Below are positions 16,977 through 26,148 of a stretch of 64,000 bases of DNA, one piece after another (the stretch's first letter is position 1; each line of letters opens with the position of its first letter). The stretch is from contig NZ_JACHND010000001.1 of the NCBI RefSeq assembly GCF_014205275.1, positions 8,060,001-8,124,000 on the forward strand. The letters run 5' to 3'. Source of the DNA: Sphaerisporangium siamense (lineage in GTDB: Bacteria > Actinomycetota > Actinomycetes > Streptosporangiales > Streptosporangiaceae). The notes below the pieces were generated by a model, which saw only the letters and a list, made by a program, of their open reading frames with translations, was not told the origin of the DNA and did not search any database. The translations under genes and the position numbers were made by a program.

Positions 16977-18134
16977 ATGCTTCGTAGACGCACCGTCACC
17001 GCCGGATGCGCCTTGGCGATCAGCACTCTCACCATCCTGGCCACCCCGGCGCTCGCCGACCGCGACCCGCTGGCGGCCGGCTCGGCCCCGTCGCAGCCCG
17101 CGCCGACCATGGTGGACGCGATGAGCCGCGACCTCGGCATCACCAAGGAGCAGGCCGAGTCCCGCCTGCTCAACGAGGCGCGCCTCACCGGCACCGAGGC
17201 CAAGGTCCGGGAGAGCCTCGGCGGCGGCTTCGCCGGCTCCTGGCTCAGCGGGCCCACCTCCGCCACGCTCACCGTCGCCACCACCGACGCCGCCGCGGCG
17301 TCCAAGGTGTCCGGCACCGGCGTCCAGGCCGTGGTCGTCGAGCGCAGCCTCGCCCAGCTCAACGCCGTCAAGGACGCCCTGGACAACGCCGCCGCCAAGG
17401 CGCCGAAGTCCACCCCCGTCTGGTTCGTCGACGCGCGCACCAACAGCGTCGTCGTCCAGTCGTCCCAGCCCGCCGAGGCCGAGGCGTTCATCGCGGCCAG
17501 CGGCGCCGACAAGGCCGCCGTCCGCGTCGAGCGGTCGGGCGAGGCCCCGCGGACGTACTACGACCTGCGCGGCGGCGACGCCTACTACATCGGCAGCGGC
17601 AGCCGCTGCTCGATCGGCTTCTCGGTGCGGCGCGGCACCACGCCGGGCTTCGTCTCCGCCGGTCACTGCGGCAGGGCGGGCCAGACGACCTCCGGGTACA
17701 ACAGGGTCGCGCAGGGCTCCTTCCAGGGCTCCTCGTTCCCCGGCAACGACTACTCCTGGGTGTCGGTGAACAGCAACTGGACCCCGGCCGGCGTCGTCAA
17801 GGGCAGCGGCGGCGCCAACGTCGCCGTCCGCGGCTCCACGGTGGCCGTCGAGGGCGCCTCGATCTGCCGGTCCGGCTCGACCACCGGCTGGCGGTGCGGC
17901 ACCGTCCAGCAGCGCAACACCAGCGTGACCTACTCGCAGGGCACCGTGCGCGAGGTCACCCGCACCAACGTGTGCGCCGAGCCCGGCGACTCCGGCGGCT
18001 CGTTCATCTCCGGCAGCCAGGCGCAGGGCGTGACCTCCGGCGGATCGGGCAACTGCTCCTCCGGCGGCACGACCTTCTTCCAGCCGGTCAACGAGATCCT
18101 CTCGGTCTACGGCCTGACCCTCGTCACGAGCTAG
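16977..18134 (+). CDS. Secreted S1 serine protease (streptogrisin type), short paralogue
   Basis: 385 residues with the same plan as the upstream protease but ending after the catalytic domain, without PPC. Signal peptide to about residue 27 (ATPALA). Pro-region with MSRDLGITKEQAESRLL. Triad His230 (VSAGHCG), Asp258 (PGNDYSW), Ser339 (EPGDSGGSF). The six mature cysteines are kept. A 103-bp block (17973-18075) is identical to the first gene (15510-15612), far above the similarity elsewhere, which suggests recent gene conversion. It shares the upstream 17-base element, so both are likely co-regulated. Secreted and self-activated. Confidence 0.95.
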   Translation: MLRRRTVTAGCALAISTLTILATPALADRDPLAAGSAPSQPAPTMVDAMSRDLGITKEQAESRLLNEARLTGTEAKVRESLGGGFAGSWLSGPTSATLTVATTDAAAASKVSGTGVQAVVVERSLAQLNAVKDALDNAAAKAPKSTPVWFVDARTNSVVVQSSQPAEAEAFIAASGADKAAVRVERSGEAPRTYYDLRGGDAYYIGSGSRCSIGFSVRRGTTPGFVSAGHCGRAGQTTSGYNRVAQGSFQGSSFPGNDYSWVSVNSNWTPAGVVKGSGGANVAVRGSTVAVEGASICRSGSTTGWRCGTVQQRNTSVTYSQGTVREVTRTNVCAEPGDSGGSFISGSQAQGVTSGGSGNCSSGGTTFFQPVNEILSVYGLTLVTS

Positions 18135-18146
18135 CGCGCACCAGCC

Positions 18147-18185
18147 AAGGCGCCGCCGCCCCTCCCCCCAGGGCGGCGGCGCCTT
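18147..18185 (+). terminator. Strong hairpin after protease gene 2
   Basis: Perfect 15-bp stem (AAGGCGCCGCCGCCC and its complement) with a 9-base loop of mostly C, 12 bases after the stop. It separates the protease from the GntR operon. Confidence 0.8.
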
Positions 18186-18289
18186 CGTCGTTCCCGGGTG
18201 GCGGTTCTCCGGCGACCGCCACGGAACCCGCAGGTCGCAGCGCTCCCGTCCGCGCCCCGAGTGGCGCAATCTCCGCGTTATCCACCTTT

Positions 18290-18308
18290 TCCTACCTGCT
18301 AGATAGGA
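18290..18308 (+). promoter_or_regulatory. Possible GntR operator overlapping the operon promoter
   Basis: Dyad TCCTA-N9-TAGGA lies about 36 bases before the GntR start. TAGATA and TAGGAT within it could act as a -10. Position fits autoregulation. The consensus for this regulator is unknown. Confidence 0.35.
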
Positions 18309-18343
18309 TTAGGTGCGCAGACGCCGAGACGGACGGAGACGCC

Positions 18344-19114
18344 ATGGAAGCGAGCCGGGCGCGGGACGTCCCCGTGCTGACCGACGCCGCGCGACGCCGC
18401 GCCGACCGGGCCAGGCAGATCGCCGACCTGCTCCGCCGCCAGATCACCCACCGCCACTACGACGGCGGCCACCTGCCGCTGGAAGCGGCCCTCGCCCGCG
18501 AGTTCGGCACCTCGCGCAACACCATCCGCGAGGCCCTGGACCTGCTGCGCGAGGAAGGGCTGATCGACCGCTGCCCCGGCGTCGGCACGCGCGTGGCGGC
18601 CGAGAAGTACCCGCACGGGCTGCACCGGCTGCTCGGCCTGGCCGAGACCCTGCGCGAGCACGGCGAGGTGACCAACGAGGTGCGGACGATGGGGCTGATC
18701 CGCCCGCCCGCGGCGGTCAGCGCCCGCCTGGAGATCCCCGGAGGCGAACCGGTCGTCTACGTCGAGCGCGTGCGGCGGCTGAACGGGGTGCCCCTGTCCC
18801 TCGACCTGACCTACCTGGTGCGCGAGGTCGGCGAGCCGCTGTTCGAGGCCGACCTGGCGCACAACGACATCTTCGTGCTGCTGGAGCGGATCGCCGGACA
18901 GCCCCTGGGCATGGCCGAGCTCACGGTCGAGGCCGTCAACGCCGACGCCCACACCGCCGCCGTGCTGGACGCGGCCAGGGGGGCCGCGCTGCTCATGGTC
19001 GAGCGGCTCGCGCACCTGGCGGACGGGCGGCCGGTGGACCTGGAGTTCATCCGCTTCCGCGGCGACCGGCTCACCATGCGCGGCCATCTGACGCGGTCCG
19101 CCGGCGAGGCGTGA
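18344..19114 (+). CDS. GntR-family regulator (HutC/UTRA type)
   Basis: 256 residues. A winged HTH lies at about 20-90 (ARQIADLLRRQITHRHYDGG, LPLEAALAREFGTSRNTIRE, ALDLLREEGLIDRCPGVGTR). A UTRA ligand domain lies at about 105-250 (PAAVSARLEIPGGEPVVYVE, LEFIRFRGDRLTMRGHL). ATG 18344 has GGAG 6 bases upstream. It is the first gene of a tightly packed run with a ferredoxin, ABC importer and flavoprotein, so it is probably the substrate-responsive switch of that run. UTRA domains bind small acids or sugars; the ligand here is unknown. Confidence 0.9.
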   Translation: MEASRARDVPVLTDAARRRADRARQIADLLRRQITHRHYDGGHLPLEAALAREFGTSRNTIREALDLLREEGLIDRCPGVGTRVAAEKYPHGLHRLLGLAETLREHGEVTNEVRTMGLIRPPAAVSARLEIPGGEPVVYVERVRRLNGVPLSLDLTYLVREVGEPLFEADLAHNDIFVLLERIAGQPLGMAELTVEAVNADAHTAAVLDAARGAALLMVERLAHLADGRPVDLEFIRFRGDRLTMRGHLTRSAGEA

Positions 19115-19159
19115 CCGGAGAACCCCCCTGCGACCGGAGAACCCCTGCGAGGAGCATCG

Positions 19160-19387
19160 ATGACCCTGGCGAACACCCGGCTCGACGTGCCGGTGACGAT
19201 CAACGAGGCGCTGTGCATCGACGGCTGCACGCTCTGCGTGGACGTCTGCCCGCTGGACTCCCTGGCCATCCACGAGGTGAGCGGAAAGGCGTACATGCAC
19301 GTGGACGAGTGCTGGTACTGCGGGCCGTGCGCCGACCGGTGCCCGGTCGACGCCGTCACCGTCAACATCCCCTATCTGCTGCGGTGA
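19160..19387 (+). CDS. Two-cluster 4Fe-4S ferredoxin (AprB-like)
   Basis: 75 residues. It has two cluster motifs: C19-x3-C23-x2-C26-x3-C30-P and C51-x2-C54-x2-C57-x3-C61-P. The extra residue in the first motif and the HVDECWYCGPCADRCP segment recall the beta subunit of APS-reductase-like enzymes rather than a standard bacterial ferredoxin, though AprB is longer. It is cytoplasmic, and the probable electron partner of the FAD protein encoded four genes downstream. AGGAG precedes ATG 19160. The gene lies 45 bp after the GntR gene and 11 bp before the lipoprotein gene, within one operon. Confidence 0.88.
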   Translation: MTLANTRLDVPVTINEALCIDGCTLCVDVCPLDSLAIHEVSGKAYMHVDECWYCGPCADRCPVDAVTVNIPYLLR

Positions 19388-19398
19388 GAGGGCACACG

Positions 19399-20790
19399 AT
19401 GCGCGCGAGGATCCGCGCCGCCGCGGCCGCCCTGGCGGCGGTCGCGTTCCTGCCAGGCTGCTCGGTCGCGGGGAACGCCTCCTCCAGCGACAAGATCACC
19501 GTGGTCGTCGGCTATCAGTCGAAGACCATCAACACCGTGACCGCGGGCACGCTGCTGCGGTCGCTCGGCTACCTGGAGCGGCGGCTCGGCCCGAAGTACC
19601 GGGTCGAGTGGCAGGACCACGACACCGGCGCGCCGATCACCGCCAAGATGGTCGCCGGGAAGATCGACATCGGCTCGATGGGCGACTACCCGCTGCTGAT
19701 CAACGCCTCGCGCACGCAGTCCGCCGAGCCCGCGCGCACCGCGCTGGTGTCGGTCACCGGGTACAACCTGCGCGGCGGCCTCAACATGGTCGTCGTCGCG
19801 CCCGGCTCGCGCGCCACGACGCTGGCCGACCTGAAGGGCGGCAAGGTCTCGGCGAGCGTCGGCTCGGCGGGGCACGGCACGCTCGTCCAGGCGCTGCGGC
19901 GGGCGGGGATCGACGGCGTCGAGACCGTGAACCAGCAGCCGCCGGTGGGGGCCTCGGCCCTGCAGGCGGGGGACGTCGCGGCGTACGCGCAGTTCGTGGC
20001 CTGGCCGGGGCTGCTGGTCTTCAAGGGGCAGGCGCGCCTGCTGTACGACGGGTCCGCGCTCGGGGTGCCGACCTTCCACGGCGTCGTCGTGCGCAGGGCG
20101 TACGCCGGGGAGCGGCCCGAGGTCGTGCGGGCGTTCCTCGGCGCGCAGATCGACGCGACCCGGTACCTGCACGAGCACCCGCTGGAGGCCGCGCAGACCG
20201 TGGCGAAGGCGACCGGGCTGCCCGCCGAGGTGGTCTACCTCTACAACGGCCCGAACGGCATCGCGACGTTCGACGTCACGCTCAAGCCCCGGCTGGTCGA
20301 GGCGCTGCGGAACGACGTGCCCTACCTGGCGTCCATCGGCGGCGACTTCAAGCCCGTCGAGGTGTCGCGCTTCGCCGACGACTCGTTCCTGCGCGCCGCG
20401 TACGGCCCCTCGTACGGCGCCGACGTGGCCGCCACCGCGAACCCGGCGCGGATCACCGGCGCCGACTCGGCGTGTGGCGTGCCGGTGAACGACGCGGGCA
20501 CGGCGGGCGAGCTGTGGGTCTCGGGGACGGCGACCCGGCCCGCCGCGACCCCCACCTGCCTGCTGCGGCAGATCCGCGCCCTCGGCGGGACCTACCGCGC
20601 CGCCTACGTCCCCGACGCGGCCACGGGCACCCGCTGGTTCGCCGACAAGGCGGTCTGGGTGCGCGACCCCGCCAGGGACGCCACCGCCCGGTTCCTGCCC
20701 TTCACCACCGCGGCCGGGGCCGGGGAGTACGTGTCCCGGCACGACGGGGCGCGGGTCGTGGACTTCCGCACCGCGCTGAAGGAGGCGTGA
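19399..20790 (+). CDS. ABC substrate-binding lipoprotein with NosL-like C-terminal domain
   Basis: 463 residues. Signal sequence with a lipobox-like LPGC (Cys21). Residues about 30-345 form an SsuA/NMT1-type periplasmic binding fold ([54 protein letters not shown]), as in sulfonate, nitrate and taurine importers. Residues about 357-463 look like a fused NosL domain: ACGVPVND (compare the CGMPV copper motif), [60 protein letters not shown]. NosL is a Cu(I)-binding lipoprotein. Such a fusion is unfamiliar to me. The stop overlaps the next start (TGATG). Ligand unknown. Confidence 0.8.
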   Translation: MRARIRAAAAALAAVAFLPGCSVAGNASSSDKITVVVGYQSKTINTVTAGTLLRSLGYLERRLGPKYRVEWQDHDTGAPITAKMVAGKIDIGSMGDYPLLINASRTQSAEPARTALVSVTGYNLRGGLNMVVVAPGSRATTLADLKGGKVSASVGSAGHGTLVQALRRAGIDGVETVNQQPPVGASALQAGDVAAYAQFVAWPGLLVFKGQARLLYDGSALGVPTFHGVVVRRAYAGERPEVVRAFLGAQIDATRYLHEHPLEAAQTVAKATGLPAEVVYLYNGPNGIATFDVTLKPRLVEALRNDVPYLASIGGDFKPVEVSRFADDSFLRAAYGPSYGADVAATANPARITGADSACGVPVNDAGTAGELWVSGTATRPAATPTCLLRQIRALGGTYRAAYVPDAATGTRWFADKAVWVRDPARDATARFLPFTTAAGAGEYVSRHDGARVVDFRTALKEA

Positions 20791-21635
20791 TGCCGGTCGG
20801 CACGGCGCCCGGCCCGCTCGCCCGGGCGCGGCAGGCGCCGCCCGCCAAGGCCCGCCGGGCGGGACGGCGGAGCCGGCTCGTCAGGGTCGCGTCCCTCGCA
20901 GCCGCCGCGGCGCTGTGGCAGTTCCTGACCGCCGCGGACGTGCGGCTCTGGTTGCGCTTCGACCGGCTGCCCTCGCCCTCGGAGGTCGCGGGCACGTTCG
21001 GGCGGCGGCTGTCGGAGTCCGGCTACTACCTCGACCTGGCGCAGAGCGTGATCCGCATCCTCAGCGGGTTCACGCTCGCGGCCGTGCTCGGCGTCGCGGT
21101 GGGCGTCCTCGTGGCCCGCTCGCCGCGTGCCGGCGACGTGCTGCTGCCGCTGCTGGAGGTCGCGCGGCCGATCCCGGCGATCGCGCTGGTCCCCATCGCG
21201 ATCCTCGTCTTCCCGCGCGACGAGCAGGGCATCGTGTTCATCACGTTCGCCGCCGCCTTCTTCCCCGTCATGGTGAGCACCCGCCACGCCGTGCGGGCGC
21301 TGCCCACCCTGTGGGAGGACGCGGTGCGCACCATGGGCGGCGGGCGGCGGCGCGTGCTGGTGAACGTGATCCTGCCGGGCGTGCTGCCCGGCGTCTTCGG
21401 CGGGCTGTCGGTCGGCATGGGCGTGGCCTGGATCTGCGTGATCTCCGCGGAGATGATCTCCGGCGAGTTCGGCGTCGGCTACCGGACCTGGCAGGCGTAC
21501 ACGGTCGTCGACTACCCGGGGGTGATCGTCGGCATGGCGACCATCGGCCTGCTCGGCTGGCTGACCTCGGCCGGCGTCGAGCTGCTCGGGCGGCGGCTCA
21601 CCCGGTGGCTGCCGCGCGCCGAGGGTTCCTCGTGA
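20790..21635 (+). CDS. ABC transporter permease (SsuC/TauC type)
   Basis: 281 residues with a basic N-terminus and about six membrane helices. The cytoplasmic EAA-type loop [24 protein letters not shown] marks contact with the ATPase. This is the binding-protein-dependent transport inner-membrane family used for sulfonates, nitrate and taurine. Its start overlaps the stop of the binding-protein gene, and its end overlaps the GTG of the ATPase gene, so all three are translationally coupled. [20 protein letters not shown] is the usual helix 4 region. Confidence 0.92.
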   Translation: MPVGTAPGPLARARQAPPAKARRAGRRSRLVRVASLAAAAALWQFLTAADVRLWLRFDRLPSPSEVAGTFGRRLSESGYYLDLAQSVIRILSGFTLAAVLGVAVGVLVARSPRAGDVLLPLLEVARPIPAIALVPIAILVFPRDEQGIVFITFAAAFFPVMVSTRHAVRALPTLWEDAVRTMGGGRRRVLVNVILPGVLPGVFGGLSVGMGVAWICVISAEMISGEFGVGYRTWQAYTVVDYPGVIVGMATIGLLGWLTSAGVELLGRRLTRWLPRAEGSS

Positions 21636-22390
21636 CCTCCGGCACCGCCGCCAGGCGGGCGGCGCCGGCCAGGACCGGCATGGGCGTGCGCCTCACCGGC
21701 GTGTCGCTGGGGTACGGCGGGCGGCGGGTGCTGGGCGAGGTGGACCTGGAGGCACGGCCCGGCGAGGTGCTGGTGGTCGTGGGGCCGTCCGGTTCCGGCA
21801 AGTCCACGATCCTGCGCGCCGTGGCCGGGCTGCTCGCGCCGGACAGCGGCACGGTGACCGCCGACGGTGTGCCCGTCACCGGCCCGGGACCCGACCGCGC
21901 CATGGTCTTCCAGGAGGACGCCCTGCTGCCCTGGCGCACCGTGCGCGGCAACGTCGAGCTGCCGCTGGACATCCGCGGCGTGCCGAGGACCGCGCGGCGC
22001 GCCGCCGCCCAGGACTGGATCGAGCGCGTGGGGCTCGCGGGCTGGGAGGACCGCCTCCCCCGCGAGCTGTCCGGCGGGATGCGCCAGCGTGTCCAGCTCG
22101 CCCGCTCCCTGGCGGGCGCTCCCCGCGCCGTCCTCATGGACGAGCCGTTCGGCGCCCTGGACGCCCAGACGCGCGGCGTGATGCAGCGCCTGCTCGCCCA
22201 GGTGCTGGAGGACGCGCCCGCCACCGTCGTCTTCGTCACCCACGACGTGGAGGAGGCGCTGCTACTCGCCGACCGCGTCGCCGTGCTCGGCCGGGGCGGG
22301 GTGCACGCCGTCCACGACAACGACCGCGCCCCCGGGGCCGGCGCCGCGCTGCGGGGCAGAATCCTCGCCGAACTGCAGGAGCTTTCATGA
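21632..22390 (+). CDS. ABC transporter ATP-binding protein (SsuB/TauB type)
   Basis: 252 residues. Walker [14 protein letters not shown]-loop [14 protein letters not shown], signature [16 protein letters not shown], Walker [13 protein letters not shown] and H-loop [12 protein letters not shown] are all present, so it should hydrolyse ATP. The DALLPWRTV sequence is characteristic of nitrate/sulfonate/taurine importer ATPases. GTG 21632 overlaps the permease stop (GTGA); ATG 21680 is a possible later start. Its own stop overlaps the flavoprotein start (ATGA). Confidence 0.93.
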   Translation: MTSGTAARRAAPARTGMGVRLTGVSLGYGGRRVLGEVDLEARPGEVLVVVGPSGSGKSTILRAVAGLLAPDSGTVTADGVPVTGPGPDRAMVFQEDALLPWRTVRGNVELPLDIRGVPRTARRAAAQDWIERVGLAGWEDRLPRELSGGMRQRVQLARSLAGAPRAVLMDEPFGALDAQTRGVMQRLLAQVLEDAPATVVFVTHDVEEALLLADRVAVLGRGGVHAVHDNDRAPGAGAALRGRILAELQELS

Positions 22391-25248
22391 TGGAGATCCC
22401 GTCCCTGGACGACCGGCTGCGCCTCTCCTGCGAGGTCCTGGTCGTGGGCGGCGGCACCGCGGGGACGATGGCCGCCATCACCGCCGCCGAGCGCGGCGCC
22501 GACGTGATCCTGCTGGAGAAGGCGCACGTCCGGCACAGCGGCGCGCTCGCCATGGGCATGGACGGCGTCAACAACGCCGTCATCCCCGGCAGGGCCACCC
22601 CCGAGGACTACGTCGCCGAGATCACCCGGGCCAACGACGGCGTGGTCAACCAGCGCACCGTCCACCAGACGGCCACCCGCGGGTACGAGATGGTGCGGCG
22701 GCTGGAGCGCTACGGCGTCAAGTTCGAGAAGGACGAGCACGGCGAGTACAACGTGCGCCGCGTGCACCGGTCCGGCAGCTACGTGCTGCCCATGCCGGAG
22801 GGCAAGGACGTCAAGAAGGTGCTCTACCGCGTGCTGCGGCGCCGCGAGATCCGCGAGCGCGTCCGCGTCGAGAACCGCGTCATGCCGGTCCGCGTGCTCG
22901 TCCGGGACGGCCGCGCGGTGGGGGTCGCCGGGTTCGACACCCGTTCCGGGCGGTTCGTCACGGTGTCGGCGGGCGCGGTCATCCTCGCCACCGGGGCCGG
23001 CGGACGCCTCGGCCTGCCCGCCAGCGGCTACCTGTACGGCACCTACGAGAACCCCACCAACGCCGGGGACGGCCACGCCATGGCCTACCACGCCGGAGCC
23101 GAGCTCAGCGGCATCGAGTGCTTCCAGATCAACCCGCTGATCAAGGACTACAACGGGCCCGCGTGCGCCTACGTGGCCAACCCGTTCGGCGGCTACCAGG
23201 TGAACAACCAGGGCGAGCGGTTCGTCGACTGCGACTACTGGTCGGGCCAGATGATGGCCGAGGTCGCCAAGGAGATCGGGTCCGCGCGCGGGCCCATCTA
23301 CCTCAAGCTCAGCCACCTGCCCGGCGAGACGATCACGGCGCTGGAGGACATCCTGCACACCACCGAGCGCCCGACGCGGGGCACCTTCCACGCCGGGCGC
23401 GGGCACGACTACCGCACCCACGACGTCGAGATGCACATCTCCGAGATCGGGCTGTGCGGCGGGCACTCGGCGTCCGGCGTGTGGGTGGACGAGAACGGCG
23501 CCACCACCGTGCCCGGCCTGTACGCGGCCGGGGACCTGGCCTGCGTGCCGCACAACTACATGATCGGGGCGTTCGTCTTCGGCGACCTGGCCGGAGCCCA
23601 CGCCAGCCAGGCCTTCGTCCCGCCGGGGTCGCTGCCCGAGGACCAGATCGCCGACGCCCACGCGCTGGTCTACCGGCCGCTGCGCAACCCCGGCGGGCCG
23701 CCGCAGCCGCAGGTGGAGTACAAGCTGCGCCGGTTCGTCAACGACTACGTGGCCCCGCCGAAGTCCGGCGCCAAGCTGCGGATCGCACTGGAGACGTTCG
23801 AGCGCATGCGCGGCGAGATCGCGGCGATGGGCGCGCGGACCCCGCACGAGCTGATGCGCTGCGTGGAGGTGGACTTCATCCGCGACTGCGCCGAGATGGC
23901 GGCGCGCGCCTCGCTGGTGCGCGACGAGAGCCGCTGGGGCCTCTACCACGACCGCGCCGACGTGCCCGGGCGCGACGACGAGCGCTGGCTCTACCACCTG
24001 AACCTGCGCAAGGACGCCTCCGGCCGCATGTCCTTCGTCAAGCGGCCCGTGGAGCCGTACCTGGTGCCCGTGGAAGGCTTCACGCCCCGCGCCACCGCAC
24101 CGGTCGAGCTCGGCCCCCACGACCCCTCCCCCGCCGGGACGCCGGCCGCGCCGGACGGCGCCGGGCCCGCGCACGACGCCGGCGGGCCGGGGAACCCGCG
24201 CGGGCGGACCGCGGCGGCGCGGCGGCCGGCCGTCGAGACCATCGGGCGCTCCCCGCGCATCCTCGAACTCGTGCGGCTGGCCGAGGAGCAGCCGCCGCTG
24301 TCCCGCCTGGCCCCGTACCTGTCCGACCCCGACCCCAAGGTGCGGCGCGCCGCGGTGGTCACGCTCACCGAGACCACGCCGGACGGCGTCGGCGAGGCGC
24401 TGGTCCAGGCGCTCGGCGACGCCCACGGCACCGTGCGCCGGGCCGCCGCCACGGGGCTCAGGGAGCTTCTGGAGATCCTCCCTCCGTCCTCCGAGTTCGG
24501 ACGCCTGCTCCACGGCGCCGCCACGGCCGGCGACCCTGTGGCGCGCGCCGCCGTCCTGGAGGCGCTGCGCGCCCTGCGGCTCGGCGGCTCGGAGGTGTTC
24601 GCGACCGCGCTCGCCGACCCCGACCCCGGCGTCCGCATCGCCGCCGTCCGCGGGCTGGTCTCCTTGGACGACGCCGTGGCGGTGGCCCGCGCCGCCGCCG
24701 ACCCCTCCCGAGAGGTCCGCGTCACCGCCGCCAAAGCCCTCGGCACGATGACCACGGATGCGGATGCGGTCACTGGGCAGGAGACGGACGAGGACTTCGG
24801 CGGGGACATTCGCAGGGACGTCGGCGATGGTGGGGACGTTCGGTCGCCGGTGGTGGCGGCGCTCGCCGCGCTGGCCGAGGATCCGGAGCCGCTCGTCCGC
24901 GCGGCGGCCCTGGGGGCGTCCGCGGGCGTCGGCGCGCCTCCTCCGCTGCTCGGGACCGCCGTGCGCTGCCTGGCCGCCGAGGCGAGCTGGGAGGTGCGCG
25001 TGGGCGCGGCGCGGGGACTGTCGGCGGCGCCCGCCGAGGTGGCGATCGGCCCGCTGGCCTCTGCCCTGGCCGACCCGAACCTCGACGTCCGCAAGGCGGC
25101 CGTGCTCGCGCTGTCCGGTTTCGTGGCCGTCCACCCCGACGCCGCCGACGCCCTGCGCCCCGCCCTGGCCGACTCCGACGCGGACGTGCGCGCCTACGCC
25201 CGCCGCGCCCTCGACACCACGCGGCTAGCGGGGCAGGCGGCGCCATAG
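22387..25248 (+). CDS. AprA/FrdA-like FAD oxidoreductase fused to HEAT repeats
   Basis: 953 residues. Residues 15-560 are a FAD-dependent oxidoreductase of the fumarate reductase/succinate dehydrogenase/APS reductase flavoprotein group: dinucleotide motif [75 protein letters not shown] and [16 protein letters not shown]. After a Pro/Gly/Ala linker (about 580-625), residues 635-950 consist of alpha-helical HEAT/PBS-lyase-type repeats ([64 protein letters not shown]). It is coupled to the ABC ATPase. The ferredoxin in the operon is the likely redox partner. The 3' end overlaps dprE2 by 24 bp. Substrate unknown; a sulfur compound is a guess based on AprA and the importer type. Confidence 0.85.
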   Translation: MMEIPSLDDRLRLSCEVLVVGGGTAGTMAAITAAERGADVILLEKAHVRHSGALAMGMDGVNNAVIPGRATPEDYVAEITRANDGVVNQRTVHQTATRGYEMVRRLERYGVKFEKDEHGEYNVRRVHRSGSYVLPMPEGKDVKKVLYRVLRRREIRERVRVENRVMPVRVLVRDGRAVGVAGFDTRSGRFVTVSAGAVILATGAGGRLGLPASGYLYGTYENPTNAGDGHAMAYHAGAELSGIECFQINPLIKDYNGPACAYVANPFGGYQVNNQGERFVDCDYWSGQMMAEVAKEIGSARGPIYLKLSHLPGETITALEDILHTTERPTRGTFHAGRGHDYRTHDVEMHISEIGLCGGHSASGVWVDENGATTVPGLYAAGDLACVPHNYMIGAFVFGDLAGAHASQAFVPPGSLPEDQIADAHALVYRPLRNPGGPPQPQVEYKLRRFVNDYVAPPKSGAKLRIALETFERMRGEIAAMGARTPHELMRCVEVDFIRDCAEMAARASLVRDESRWGLYHDRADVPGRDDERWLYHLNLRKDASGRMSFVKRPVEPYLVPVEGFTPRATAPVELGPHDPSPAGTPAAPDGAGPAHDAGGPGNPRGRTAAARRPAVETIGRSPRILELVRLAEEQPPLSRLAPYLSDPDPKVRRAAVVTLTETTPDGVGEALVQALGDAHGTVRRAAATGLRELLEILPPSSEFGRLLHGAATAGDPVARAAVLEALRALRLGGSEVFATALADPDPGVRIAAVRGLVSLDDAVAVARAAADPSREVRVTAAKALGTMTTDADAVTGQETDEDFGGDIRRDVGDGGDVRSPVVAALAALAEDPEPLVRAAALGASAGVGAPPPLLGTAVRCLAAEASWEVRVGAARGLSAAPAEVAIGPLASALADPNLDVRKAAVLALSGFVAVHPDAADALRPALADSDADVRAYARRALDTTRLAGQAAP

Positions 25249-26058
25249 CGTGCGCGGCAGCACGCGCATCGCCGTGAAGACCAGGCGGAGCCCGCGCGGC
25301 ACCCACACGACGGGGGAACCGTCCCGCAGGCCCTGGACGATCGCGACGGCCACCTCGGCCGGGGTCGTCGCCATCGGGGCGGCGGGGAGGCCCTTGGTCA
25401 TGCGGCCCCGGACGAACCCCGGCCGGACCACCATCACGCGGGCGCCCGAGCCGTGCAGGGCGTCGCCGAGCCCTTGGGCGAAGCCGTCCAGGCCCGCCTT
25501 CGCGGCGCCGTACACGAAGTTCGCCCGCCGCACGCGCACGCCCGCGACCGAGGAGAGCACGACGAGCGTGCCGTGCCCCTGCTCGCGCAACCGGCGGGCC
25601 ACCGACAGGCCGGCGGAGACGTGGCCGCCGAGGTTGACGGCCATCGACTCGGCCGCCGACACCGGGTCGTCCTCGTAGGCGGCCTGGTCGCCGAGCACGC
25701 CGAACGCGGCGATCACGACGTCGAGGTCGCCGGCCAGGCGCACGGCGGTGTCGATCACCTTGGCGTGCGTCTCGGGGTGGGCGGCGTCGAAGTCGATCTC
25801 GTGCACCTCGGCCCCGAGCCGCGCGAGCCGCCCGACGGGCCCGTTGTGGTGCGCGTCGCCGCCCCCTTCCCGGTCGGCGGCGCCGGCCGCGGGCCCGTCC
25901 GCGCCGGCGGGGCGCGACGCCGTGACCGGAGTGGGGCGGGTCGCCAGGACGACCGTGCGGGCGCCCGCGCGGACCAGGAGCTCGGCCGTCGCGAGGCCGA
26001 TCTCGCTGCGTCCGCCGAGCAGCAGCACCGTGTCGACGGAGCCGAGGGCGTTCTTCAC
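25225..26058 (-). CDS. dprE2: Decaprenylphospho-ribose 2-epimerase, reductase subunit (SDR)
   Basis: 277 residues from GTG 26058, which has GAGGAGG 8 bases upstream (a GTG at 26115 would add 19 residues encoded by the repeat). SDR fold with TVLLLGGRSEIGLATAELL (cofactor loop), VIAAFGVLGD, VVLSSVAGVRVRRANFVYGAAKAG (catalytic Ser, Tyr and Lys). DprE2 reduces the 2-keto intermediate made by DprE1, yielding decaprenylphospho-arabinose for arabinan. An unusual Gly/Ala-rich insert (PAGADGPAAGAADREGGGDA) sits after beta-2. The gene follows dprE1 with a 32-bp tandem repeat at the junction. Convergent overlap with the flavoprotein gene. Confidence 0.9.
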   Translation of the reverse strand: MKNALGSVDTVLLLGGRSEIGLATAELLVRAGARTVVLATRPTPVTASRPAGADGPAAGAADREGGGDAHHNGPVGRLARLGAEVHEIDFDAAHPETHAKVIDTAVRLAGDLDVVIAAFGVLGDQAAYEDDPVSAAESMAVNLGGHVSAGLSVARRLREQGHGTLVVLSSVAGVRVRRANFVYGAAKAGLDGFAQGLGDALHGSGARVMVVRPGFVRGRMTKGLPAAPMATTPAEVAVAIVQGLRDGSPVVWVPRGLRLVFTAMRVLPRTLWRRLPR

Positions 26059-26148
26059 CGGTCCGGCCTCCTCGCCAGATCGCACGTCACGGGCCGAGCC
26101 TCCTCGCCGGGTCACACGTCACAGGCCGAGCCTCCTCGCGAGGTCGGA
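26055..26148. repeat. 32-bp tandem repeat at the dprE1/dprE2 junction
   Basis: Three head-to-tail units of exactly 32 bp start at 26055, 26087 and 26119 (the third partly inside dprE1). Each begins TCAC and holds GGCC-CTCCTCG, i.e. on the coding strand a GAGGAGG ribosome site followed by GTGA. The third unit carries the dprE1 stop, and the first carries the dprE2 start. The units are diverged by a few bases. Confidence 0.8.

Noticed and set aside
22387-23650. Succinate dehydrogenase or fumarate reductase of central metabolism
   Set aside because: No membrane-anchor or standard iron-sulfur subunit genes; the partners are a small ferredoxin and an ABC importer, and a HEAT domain is fused.
21598-25134. 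1178-residue minus-strand open frame
   Set aside because: Antisense to the ABC ATPase and flavoprotein genes, whose motifs are unmistakable.
26055-26148. CRISPR or transposon end at the dprE junction
   Set aside because: Units are directly adjoining with no spacers and carry the stop, ribosome site and start of flanking genes; a simple tandem duplication explains it.
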